Assembly: GCF_037976325.1 (NCBI RefSeq)
Contig: NZ_CP150265.1
Location: forward strand, 4,397,501 to 4,461,500
From: Paenibacillus sp. FSL K6-3182
Lineage (GTDB): Bacteria; Bacillota; Bacilli; Paenibacillales; Paenibacillaceae
DNA: 64,000 bases
Direction of reading: 5' to 3'
Made by a program: the position numbers and the translations under genes
The notes under the pieces: generated by a model
Database searches by the model: none
Seen by the model: the letters and a program-made list of their open reading frames with translations, nothing else
Told to the model about the DNA's origin: nothing
Shown: positions 54,094-61,560 of the stretch, piece after piece
Numbering within the stretch: the stretch's first letter is position 1
How the letters are laid out: each line of letters begins with the position of its first letter

Positions 54094-54290
54094 TCTAGAT
54101 GCTAACGGACATTAGATACCTTATTTAGCTATTTTCCACCTTTTTTCTGATCTTACGGACATAGGATCTCTTATATAGGTTTGAAAGCTTCGATTCTGTT
54201 CCTTTTCATCCAAATAACGGAACTCATGTCCATTAGTAGTCTGTTTTGGTCGATTTCTTCACAAATAACAGCTTTTATGTCCGTTAAGAG
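54094..54290. repeat. Four degenerate TAACGGACAT repeats, two in each direction
   Basis: Forward-type units TAACGGACATTAGATACC-TTATTT and TTACGGACATAGGATCTC-TTAT are followed by reverse-type units AATAACGGAACTCATGTCC-ATTAG and AATAACAGCTTTTATGTCC-GTTAA. Each unit of about 25 bases is itself an imperfect palindrome. An open frame across part of this block is accidental. Confidence 0.7.
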
Positions 54291-54473
54291 CGCATTTAAC
54301 GATGCAAAAGCAACCTTGATATACACAATGAACCTTGCAGGGCTAAATACGAGAAGTGCGTCCCCAAAAGTAAGAGAACCACCGCAAACCAAAAAATTAA
54401 CACTAAAAACAAATATAAGAGCTGTTAAATACAAAAAAAACAATAAGCCAAAATTAGAAATATACAGCTTACG

Positions 54474-54905
54474 GTTCTAGAGTTCTGTTGTTCTATGGTT
54501 CTTGAGTTCTTGAGTTCAAAAGTTCTTAAGTTCTTAAGTTCTTAAGTTCTTAAGTTCTTAAGTTCTTGAGTTCTTGAGTTCTTGAGTTCTTGAGTTCTTG
54601 AGTTCTTGAGTTCTTGAGTTCTTGAGTTCTTGAGTTCTTGAGTTCTGCTATTCTACAATTTCACACATTTACAAAGTTACAATTGTACAAATTTACAGAT
54701 TCAAAGATTTAAAGATCTACAGTTCCACAGATCTAACGTCCCAGAATTCCAGAGATTCACTGCTCAATAGCTCTAGAGATCTACCGTACCAGACTTCCAG
54801 ACTTCCATAGCTCTACTGTTCTAAAGTTCTACATCTCTATAGTTACATCTCTACATCTCTACATCTCTACATCTCTACAGTTACACAACTCTACATTCCT
54901 ATAAA
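54474..54905. repeat. 8-bp-period satellite of about 54 units
   Basis: Starts with GTTCTAGA, GTTCTGTT, GTTCTATG, then near-perfect runs of GTTCTTAA and GTTCTTGA to about 54,649. From there the units decay (ATTCTACA, GATCTACA, GTTCCACA, CTTCCAGA, GCTCTAGA) but keep the same 8-base phase, and end in a fresh run of TCTACATC. Eight bases is not a multiple of three and stops recur, so it is not coding. Confidence 0.93.
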
Positions 54906-55006
54906 TTTAAAAAAATCACTAAATTACCCAAGGGGTTGTCTTACTTTTCATTATATGAGGGGTTTGAGAGAGGTATGACGGGTATGTTGTGGGAAGACAG
55001 GGTCGG

Positions 55007-55570
55007 TTAGAACCGACCTGTCAAAGTGTATAGTTTCCAAGCGTAGACGGCTAGGATCGTTTTGGCGTCGCTAATACGGCCTTCTTGGATATAGGCTTCA
55101 GCTTGCTCGAGAGTGATGGCTTCAACCTTCAAGTCTTCATCGTCGTCCGGGTTTATTACGCCCTGCTCCACTTTATCAGTGAAGTAAATATATAGCTTCT
55201 CATCTGCAAACCCTGGTGATGTATAGAAAGCGCTTAGAAGAGTCAAATCATCAGAGCGGTAACCCGTCTCTTCTTCAAGCTCACGAGCTGCTGCTGTCAT
55301 CGGGTCTTCGCCTGGATCAAGCTTGCCAGCAGGAATCTCGATTTGGAATTTTTCCAGCGGCTTGCGAAATTGCTCCACTACAAGCAGCTTTCCATCCAAA
55401 AGCGCCATAACTGCTGCTGCTCCCGGGTGTTTGACGATTTCTCTAGTTGCGGTTCTGCCGTCTGCAAGTGTGACGGTATCAACCTGCAGCGTAATCATTT
55501 TACCTTCAAAAATAGGTTCTGTCTTAATCGTTTCCTCACGCCACAACTCAGCTCTTTGCTGCTCTTCCAC
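55007..55570 (-). CDS. nudF: ADP-ribose pyrophosphatase (Nudix)
   Basis: Nudix hydrolase of 187 aa that splits ADP-ribose. The Nudix box is complete: GKLDPGEDPMTAAARELEEETGY. Flanking features EQFRKPLEKFQIEIPAG and PGFADEKLYIYF match NudF. The start chosen is GTG (MEEQQRAELW), nine bases after AAGGAG; a longer frame upstream lacks a site and overlaps the mciZ promoter region. It is divergent from mciZ as in B. subtilis. Confidence 0.93.
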   Translation of the reverse strand: MEEQQRAELWREETIKTEPIFEGKMITLQVDTVTLADGRTATREIVKHPGAAAVMALLDGKLLVVEQFRKPLEKFQIEIPAGKLDPGEDPMTAAARELEEETGYRSDDLTLLSAFYTSPGFADEKLYIYFTDKVEQGVINPDDDEDLKVEAITLEQAEAYIQEGRISDAKTILAVYAWKLYTLTGRF

Positions 55571-55606
55571 TCGTATTCGCTCCTTAAAATTGAATTTGAT
55601 TCTTTC

Positions 55607-55635
55607 GCATAACTTGTCCTGCCTCTGCATAACTA
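55607..55635 (+). promoter_or_regulatory. Possible sigma-E promoter of mciZ
   Basis: GCATAAC, then 14 bases, then CATAACTA, close to the mother-cell sigma-E consensus (KMATATW / CATACAMT). B. subtilis mciZ is sigma-E dependent. The predicted start lies about 25 bases before the ATG. Confidence 0.5.
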
Positions 55636-55666
55636 TCATTATATCAAATCGACAGGGGAGATTAAT

Positions 55667-55831
55667 ATGAAACAATATGTTGCACTCAATCACTTGCGCT
55701 TAGTAGGAAAAGGCTGGGAAATAAAACATCAGCTGCGCAAGCTTTCTGCTTCATCCTTATCAAGAACACCAATGTCCGAATATACAAATGTCATCAGCGT
55801 ACGCCGTGTTCCTTTGGAAAAAACGAATTAA
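55667..55831 (+). CDS. mciZ: MciZ, mother-cell inhibitor of FtsZ
   Basis: A 54-residue peptide with LVGKGWEIKHQLRKL at residues 12-26, matching the LVGKAWEIRAKLKEY core of B. subtilis MciZ (40 aa) that caps the FtsZ minus end. A Ser/Thr-rich tail follows that B. subtilis lacks. GGGGAG is six bases before the ATG. Divergent from nudF exactly as in B. subtilis, and preceded by a sigma-E-like promoter, so it should block Z-ring assembly in the mother cell. Recognition is from recalled sequence. Confidence 0.85.
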   Translation: MKQYVALNHLRLVGKGWEIKHQLRKLSASSLSRTPMSEYTNVISVRRVPLEKTN

Positions 55832-55971
55832 TCAGTCACGGACGCATGCATTTAGACAAAAACCCTCCTTCCGCGATCAGCCAAAACTGAGCCGCAGGAT
55901 CGAAGGGCTTTCTGTCATTTTACGACAAGGCCAATCGAAGCTATCGCTTCTTAAGACCTCTGCTAATTCTA

Positions 55972-57102
55972 TTATGCTTCAGACGCTTGTTTAATAATTT
56001 CAACAACAAGCTCAGTCGTTTTCACCAAATCATCTACCTTGATCTGTTCTTTCGTCGTATGAATATGCTCATAGCCAACAGCTAGATTGACTGTAGGAAT
56101 GCCTAAGCCGTTAAAAATATTTGCATCGCTTCCCCCGCCAGAATGGAATGTACGCGGCGTACGGCCGATTGCTGTGATTGCTTTTTTGGCGAGCTGTACT
56201 ACTGGATCTTCATCATCGTATTGATAAGCAGGGTAAATGATTTCACTTTCGAGCTCTCCCCGTGCACCAAACTCTTCTGCAGCACTCTCAACCGCTTTTC
56301 GCATCGCAACAATCTGATTGTCCAGCTTATGCTGTACAATGCTTCTCGCCTCAGCATACAGCGTCACAAAATCACACACAATATTTGTAGCGCCGCCGCC
56401 TTCGAATCGGCCGATATTCGCCGTTGTTTCTTTATCTATACGTCCAAGCGGCATTCTTGCAATTGCTTTTGCAGCAACTTGAATGGCACTGATCCCATCC
56501 TCAGGATTAACGCCAGCATGTGCTGAACGACCATACATTTTGATCGTAACTTTCGCCTGTGTCGGCGCTGCTACTGCTATATCACCAACGGCGCCATTCG
56601 AATCAAGCGCGTATCCAAACTTAGCTTCCAGCTTCGATGCATCAAGTGAGCGTGCGCCAAGTAGACCTGATTCTTCTCCTACCGTAATGACGAATTGAAT
56701 ACGCCCATGTGGAATGGACTGCTCCTTAACAACACGGATTGCTTCAAAAATGGCAGAAATGCCTGCTTTATCATCAGCTCCAAGAATCGTTGTTCCATCA
56801 CTTCTTATATAACCATCAGCGTCAAGCTGCGGCTTGATGCCAACACCAGGTGTTACTGTGTCCATATGGCATGTAAAAAAAATCGTTGGTGCTGATGCTG
56901 ATGCTCCCTCTGCTTCCCATATTGCAAATAGATTCCCTGCGCCATGCCCGGTCTTAGCTGCTGCATCATCTTCGCTAATTTGCAAGCCAAGCGCTTCAAA
57001 CTTTTGCTTTAGCACACGGCTTATTTCCTGCTCGTGTTTTGTTTCGCTATCTATCTTCACCAATTCCATAAATTCATTCACTAAACGATCTTTTGTAATC
57101 AT
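55972..57102 (-). CDS. yqjE: M20-family tripeptidase-like metallopeptidase (YqjE)
   Basis: Zinc aminopeptidase of 376 aa related to PepT. Metal-binding motifs are visible: CHMDTV (about residues 77-82), GADDKAG (catalytic Asp bridge), GEESGLLGA (catalytic Glu) and the C-terminal His in GYEHIHTTKE. A dimerisation domain with YGRSAHAGVNPEDG lies between. It is cytoplasmic with no signal. The start follows GGAGG. Substrate is unknown; the name follows the B. subtilis YqjE family. Confidence 0.9.
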   Translation of the reverse strand: MITKDRLVNEFMELVKIDSETKHEQEISRVLKQKFEALGLQISEDDAAAKTGHGAGNLFAIWEAEGASASAPTIFFTCHMDTVTPGVGIKPQLDADGYIRSDGTTILGADDKAGISAIFEAIRVVKEQSIPHGRIQFVITVGEESGLLGARSLDASKLEAKFGYALDSNGAVGDIAVAAPTQAKVTIKMYGRSAHAGVNPEDGISAIQVAAKAIARMPLGRIDKETTANIGRFEGGGATNIVCDFVTLYAEARSIVQHKLDNQIVAMRKAVESAAEEFGARGELESEIIYPAYQYDDEDPVVQLAKKAITAIGRTPRTFHSGGGSDANIFNGLGIPTVNLAVGYEHIHTTKEQIKVDDLVKTTELVVEIIKQASEA

Positions 57103-57198
57103 TAACGTTTCCTCCGTCCATAACTTTCGTATACAATAGAGTAAATGACAAGCTCATAGCAAGCTATGACGTTCCAAATCAAGAAAGGGGTTTTTCAT

Positions 57199-57300
57199 AT
57201 GCGCAGACAGCGATTGATTCGAATTGTTGCCATCGTTCTCGTATCGGCATTAGTTTTATCATCCTTGCTAGCTGGTCTTGGATCACTATTTCTTTACTAG
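57199..57300 (+). CDS. Prli42-like stressosome membrane peptide
   Basis: A 33-residue peptide: basic start MRRQRLIR, one membrane helix (IVAIVLVSALVLSSLLAGL) and end FLY. This shape matches Prli42, the tiny Firmicute membrane protein proposed to anchor stressosomes in Listeria. GAAAGGGG is nine bases before the ATG. Its last 15 bases overlap the end of lipB on the other strand. Assignment is by pattern only, as the protein is too short for firm homology. Confidence 0.6.
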   Translation: MRRQRLIRIVAIVLVSALVLSSLLAGLGSLFLY

Positions 57301-57993
57301 ATCCAATTCACATCTGAATTCTTTCACAAAATGAGGGAGCAATTGGTTCGCCGCTTCCTCAACCGATAAATCAAGCCCTGTTAAATCATTAAAGGATGTT
57401 ACGCCGAACTGCTGGATACCACAAGGAATAATCCCACTAAATCCTTCTTCGGCAATGCCAGATTTAATATTAAGAGCGAATCCATGACTCGTAATAAAGC
57501 CCCGCTGATGGCGGGCTTTATTAAATTTTACGCCTATGGCCGCTATTTTCAGATCACCGACCCATACTCCTGTATATTCCGGCTTTCTGCCCGCTTCTAT
57601 ACCATACTCGCTCAGCCAATTAATAATGACCTGCTCAAGGCTCCGCAAATAGGCATGCAAATTAAGACCTACTGCATCTAGATAAAGAAGTGGATAGCCG
57701 ACTAGCTGGCCAGGGCCATGATAAGTAATATCCCCGCCGCGGTCGATTTGATAAAAAGCGATACCTCGTTCCTTAAGCTCTGCCTCATCTAGCAGAAGGT
57801 GCTCAGGATGTTTGTCAGAACCCATCGTATACGTAGGCGGATGCTGAAGAAGGAGCAGCGACTGATTGCGCTCCTCCTTATCAATTTGCTTTATATATGT
57901 TTTTTGCAGCTCCCACGCTTCCGCGTAATCGAGCATGCCTATATATTGGGCATCCAGCCGTCTCAAGCTTTTTGCGTTATCCGCTTCAGCCAT
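57286..57993 (-). CDS. lipB: Octanoyl-ACP:protein N-octanoyltransferase LipB
   Basis: Transfers octanoate from acyl carrier protein to lipoyl domains, the first step of lipoate attachment. The 235-aa protein has RGGDITYHGPGQLVGYPL (about residues 84-101), IAAIGVK with the catalytic Lys, TSHGFALNI and IPCGI with the catalytic Cys. Model Bacillus uses LipM/LipL instead, so a LipB here is notable. It begins 17 bases after the E2 gene stop, whose product carries a lipoyl domain, and is likely co-transcribed. Confidence 0.93.
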   Translation of the reverse strand: MAEADNAKSLRRLDAQYIGMLDYAEAWELQKTYIKQIDKEERNQSLLLLQHPPTYTMGSDKHPEHLLLDEAELKERGIAFYQIDRGGDITYHGPGQLVGYPLLYLDAVGLNLHAYLRSLEQVIINWLSEYGIEAGRKPEYTGVWVGDLKIAAIGVKFNKARHQRGFITSHGFALNIKSGIAEEGFSGIIPCGIQQFGVTSFNDLTGLDLSVEEAANQLLPHFVKEFRCELDLVKK

Positions 57994-58010
57994 GATCGTG
58001 CTCCCCTTTT

Positions 58011-59336
58011 CTAATACAATTTGCTTTCTAGATTAAAGCTCTCTAGATTATCCTTCACACGCTGTAAGAAACGACCACAAATAACGCCGTCCAAAATCCG
58101 ATGATCAAGTGACAAACATAAGTTAGCCATTGAACGAACAGCGATCATATCATTTATGACAACGGGACGCTTCACAATGGATTCAAACGTTAGAATGGCA
58201 GCCTGCGGATAGTTAATAATCGGATATGACAAAATGGAACCGAAGGAACCTGTATTGTTAACAGTAAACGTTCCGCCCTGCATATCAGACAGCGTCAGTT
58301 TACCTTCTCTCGTTTTACGAGCAAGCTCTTCAATTTCTTTGGCAAGACCGGCTACGTTTTTGTGATCAGCATTCTTGATAACAGGTGTAAGGACAGAATC
58401 CTCTGTACCAACCGCCAGCGCGATGTTGATATCCCGCTTCACAATGATTTTATCAACAGCCCACATGGAATTCATGATTGGCACATCTTTTATTGCATTA
58501 ACGACAGCTTTGAGCAGGAATGCCAAATACGTCAAATTAATGCCTTCGCGCTTCATGAAATCATCCTTAAGCTTATTGCGCAGAAGAACAAGATTCGTTA
58601 CATCTACTTCAATCATAGTCCATGCATGCGGTATTTCACTTACGCTTTGTCTCATGTTGCGAGCAATCGTATTCCGAATTGGCGTTACATCAATGAAGCT
58701 ATCACCACGACCAGCTCCCGATGCTCCTTCCACTTCGATTTTTGGAAACCTAGGCGTTTCCGTCAAATGCAGACCAGAAGAACGAACCTGCGCAGCAGCA
58801 TCTACAGTTCGGGCTGCAGGAACAGCAGCATTCCCGCTAGAAGCTTGATTTCCTCCACCAGCTGCTACATAGGCAAGAACGTCTTTACGTGTGATACGTC
58901 CGCCTAAGCCGGTTCCTGGAACATCGGTAAGACGAATGGAGTGTTCAGCCGCCAGCTGCTGTACAGCCGGTGAGAAACGATTGCGCATTGGAGCGTCTTG
59001 CAAATCTATTTCACTTACTTGTGTAGCAGTTGCCTCTCTTGGTGCAGCCGTCTGGGATTCCGCAGCCCCGATTCCGGCATCCTCAGCAGAACCTTCTGTT
59101 TCAATTATGCAGATTGGAGTACCGACTGGAACGGTCTCCCCCTTGCCAACAAGGATACGAACAAGCTTGCCGGCTACAGTGGAAGGCAGTTCTGCATTCA
59201 CTTTATCTGTAATAATCTCGCAGACAGGCTCGTAAACATCAACCCAATCGCCAGGCTGCTTCAGCCATTTATCGATGGTAGCTGATACAAGTGATTCTGC
59301 TAGTTGAGGCACGACGATTTCCGTCATAGTTTTCAT
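58011..59336 (-). CDS. bkdB: 2-oxoacid dehydrogenase E2 (dihydrolipoyl acyltransferase)
   Basis: Core of a 2-oxoacid dehydrogenase, probably for branched-chain acids. The 441-aa protein has one lipoyl domain with EIITDKVNAELPS (lipoyl Lys about residue 45), a linker, a peripheral subunit-binding domain (FSPAVQQLAAEHSIRLTDVPG, about 122-160), and a catalytic domain with LSLDHRILDGVI (catalytic His) near the C-terminus. One lipoyl domain and the genome order favour BKDH over PDH, but substrate is not proven. GGGAG precedes the ATG. Confidence 0.92.
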   Translation of the reverse strand: MKTMTEIVVPQLAESLVSATIDKWLKQPGDWVDVYEPVCEIITDKVNAELPSTVAGKLVRILVGKGETVPVGTPICIIETEGSAEDAGIGAAESQTAAPREATATQVSEIDLQDAPMRNRFSPAVQQLAAEHSIRLTDVPGTGLGGRITRKDVLAYVAAGGGNQASSGNAAVPAARTVDAAAQVRSSGLHLTETPRFPKIEVEGASGAGRGDSFIDVTPIRNTIARNMRQSVSEIPHAWTMIEVDVTNLVLLRNKLKDDFMKREGINLTYLAFLLKAVVNAIKDVPIMNSMWAVDKIIVKRDINIALAVGTEDSVLTPVIKNADHKNVAGLAKEIEELARKTREGKLTLSDMQGGTFTVNNTGSFGSILSYPIINYPQAAILTFESIVKRPVVINDMIAVRSMANLCLSLDHRILDGVICGRFLQRVKDNLESFNLESKLY

Positions 59337-59362
59337 AATTCACATCTCCCTACTGGCCGAGG

Positions 59363-59402
59363 CGTAAACGGCTACCGCCGTCCTTCGGCGGCGCAGCATA
59401 CG
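59363..59402 (-). other. Intercistronic hairpin between E1-beta and E2 genes
   Basis: GCCGCC pairs with GGCGGT around GAAGGAC, extended by GCT/AGC and CGTA/TACG with small bulges. No T run follows on the minus strand, so it is not a terminator; it may stabilise or separate the parts of the message. Confidence 0.5.
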
Positions 59403-59446
59403 TTTCGCGGTGACATATAAGCTTAGTACTTTAGACTTCTTATATT

Positions 59447-60430
59447 TTAATAAAGCGCTAGCTGTCGCATTGCTTCTTTAACTTTATCTTTGTTGAGCAT
59501 AAAAAACTTCTCGCCCGGCGGGTTGATAGGCATCGCTGGCACGTCTGGTCCACATAGTCTCATAATTGGAGCATCAAGCTCATAAAGCAGCTCTTCTGCG
59601 ATGATCGCTGAAACTTCTGCACCTACGCCGCCAGTCTTATTGTCCTCATGGATAATAAGCACCTTGCCTGTTTTTCTCACCGCTTCAAGAATGCCTTCTT
59701 TGTCCAGAGGCTGAAGCGTCCGTAGATCGAGAATATGAGCGCTAATGCCCTCAGACGCTAGATCTGCTGCCGCCTGCTCGACAAAATGAAGAGGCAGACT
59801 ATAACCGATAACCGTAATGTCATCGCCTTCGCGAAGAATATTCGCTTTGCCAATAGGAACAATATAGTCCTCTTCTGGAACTTCATCCATAATGAGCTTG
59901 TAGCATTTTTTATTCTCAAAAAACAACACGGGGTCCGGATCCCGCACAGCTGCTTTTAGAAGCCCTTTCGCATCATAAGCACGGTATGGAGCAACAATTT
60001 TCAGACCAGGTGTACCGAAAAATACCGACTCCGTACATTGTGAGTGGTACAGCCCTCCAAAAACACCGCCGCCAATAGGAGCGCGAATTACGAGCGGGCA
60101 AGTCCAATCATTGTTCGAGCGATAACGGATTTTAGCCGCTTCGCTAATAATTTGATTGGTAGCCGGAAACATAAAATCTGAATACTGCATTTCAGCAATG
60201 GGCTTCATGCCATACATCGCTGCGCCGATTGCAACACCTGCAATGGCTGACTCTGCAAGCGGAGTATCAAGTACACGATCCTCGCCAAATTGCTCCAACA
60301 ATCCTTTGGTCGTTGTAAAGACGCCGCCTTTGAGACCAACATCCTCACCCAGAACGAAGACATCTTCGTCTCGTTCCATTTCTTCCTTCATCCCTTGGCG
60401 AATTGCATCAATATATTCAATAACTGCCAT
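59447..60430 (-). CDS. bkdAB: 2-oxoacid dehydrogenase E1, beta subunit
   Basis: Pairs with the alpha subunit for thiamine-dependent decarboxylation. The 327-aa protein has EDVGLKGGVFTTTKGL near the N-terminus, ESAIAGVAIGAAMYGMKP, EMQYSDFMFPATNQI and the C-terminal transketolase segment LIIHEDNKTGGVGAEV. The start overlaps the alpha-gene stop by one base (TAATG). It belongs to the lpdV-bkdAA-bkdAB-bkdB-lipB series. Confidence 0.94.
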   Translation of the reverse strand: MAVIEYIDAIRQGMKEEMERDEDVFVLGEDVGLKGGVFTTTKGLLEQFGEDRVLDTPLAESAIAGVAIGAAMYGMKPIAEMQYSDFMFPATNQIISEAAKIRYRSNNDWTCPLVIRAPIGGGVFGGLYHSQCTESVFFGTPGLKIVAPYRAYDAKGLLKAAVRDPDPVLFFENKKCYKLIMDEVPEEDYIVPIGKANILREGDDITVIGYSLPLHFVEQAAADLASEGISAHILDLRTLQPLDKEGILEAVRKTGKVLIIHEDNKTGGVGAEVSAIIAEELLYELDAPIMRLCGPDVPAMPINPPGEKFFMLNKDKVKEAMRQLALY

Positions 60431-61464
60431 TATTCCGTACCTCCTTGATCAGCATCATCCGCATAAACGTGCAGCAATGTAGATTCCGGCGTCGGGAACG
60501 GCGCTTTATCGCCATATTCAGTAGCCTCGTCAAGCATCTTGCGAATTTTGGCTTGAAGCTCAATTTCAAGCTCCTCGGACCATATCTCGCAATCAATCAG
60601 ATATTGCTTATATTTTGGGATGCCATCTTTCGCACGGTTGGAATCAACTTCTTCCTTCGTACGATAAGCGAGATCGTTATCTGAAGTAGAGTGTGGTGAA
60701 ATACGGTACATCATTGCTTCAATCAATGTTGGACCTTCGCCTGCAATTGCGCGCTCACGCGCCTCCTTCACAACACGGTACATCTCAAGTGCATCGTTAC
60801 CGTCAACCTGATATCCAGGGAAGCCATAACCAAGTGCACGGTCGGCAACCGTACCTGCTAATTGCTTGTGAATAGGAACTGAGATTGCATATTGGTTATT
60901 TTCGCACATGAAAATAACAGGCAGCTTATGTACTCCAGCAAAGTTGCAGCCCTCATGGAAATCGCCTTGATTGCTCGAACCTTCACCAAATGTAACAAAG
61001 CTAACAAGAGGCTTGTTTTTCATTTTTGCCGCAAGTGCTATGCCTACTGCATGAGGAACCTGCGTTGTTACTGGACTTGAGCCCGTGACGATTCGCAGTT
61101 TCTTCGAGCCAAAGTGGCCAGGCATCTGGCGCCCGCCGCTATTTGGATCTTCTGCTTTGGCGAAAACCGACAGCAACAAATCACGCAGTGTCATACCAAC
61201 AGAGAGCACGAAGCCATAGTCCCGATAATAAGGTAAAAAATAATCTGTTTCTCGATTAAGTGCATACGCCGCAGCAACCTGTGCTACCTCTTGTCCTACA
61301 CCTGATACGTGAAAATTGATTTTCCCTGCACGCTGCAGCAGCAGCATACGCTCATCAAATTTGCGAGCAGTCACCATCGTTGCGTACATATCAATTGCTT
61401 GCTCATCGCTAAGCCCTAATTCCAAATGACGAACATTTTGCCCAGTAGAAGCAGATTGGGTCAT
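60430..61464 (-). CDS. bkdAA: 2-oxoacid dehydrogenase E1, alpha subunit
   Basis: Thiamine diphosphate-binding subunit of 344 aa. The TPP motif begins with GEGSSNQGDFHEG (about residues 167-179) and ends with MCENN (about 194-198). The phosphorylation-loop region RISPHSTSDND is typical of branched-chain E1-alpha. The start follows GGAGGAAC. About 97 bases separate it from lpdV, without a clear terminator. Confidence 0.94.
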   Translation of the reverse strand: MTQSASTGQNVRHLELGLSDEQAIDMYATMVTARKFDERMLLLQRAGKINFHVSGVGQEVAQVAAAYALNRETDYFLPYYRDYGFVLSVGMTLRDLLLSVFAKAEDPNSGGRQMPGHFGSKKLRIVTGSSPVTTQVPHAVGIALAAKMKNKPLVSFVTFGEGSSNQGDFHEGCNFAGVHKLPVIFMCENNQYAISVPIHKQLAGTVADRALGYGFPGYQVDGNDALEMYRVVKEARERAIAGEGPTLIEAMMYRISPHSTSDNDLAYRTKEEVDSNRAKDGIPKYKQYLIDCEIWSEELEIELQAKIRKMLDEATEYGDKAPFPTPESTLLHVYADDADQGGTE

Positions 61465-61560
61465 AAGGTGTTCCTCCTTTTGCGCGCTATTATAACCTGG
61501 TACTAAGACTTGATCATATATATTATAACTCCAATTGAACCAAAAAGAAAACAGTCTTCA

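Noticed and set aside
54181..54480. Plus-strand frame of 99 codons in the repeat region
   Set aside because: No ribosome site; its first part is translated TAACGGACAT palindromic repeats and its end runs into the 8-bp satellite.
43788..54905. Possible CRISPR arrays
   Set aside because: The repeats at 43.8 kb are directly contiguous without spacers and those at 54.5 kb have an 8-bp unit; no cas genes are present.
53000..55006. Mobile element remnant in the gene-free region
   Set aside because: No transposase fragment, terminal inverted repeats, integrase or tRNA attachment site is visible; the content is explained by repeats alone.
58362..58907. Plus-strand frame of 181 codons opposite the E2 gene
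   Set aside because: Antisense shadow of a conserved coding region; His/Cys/Asn-rich composition, no ribosome site.
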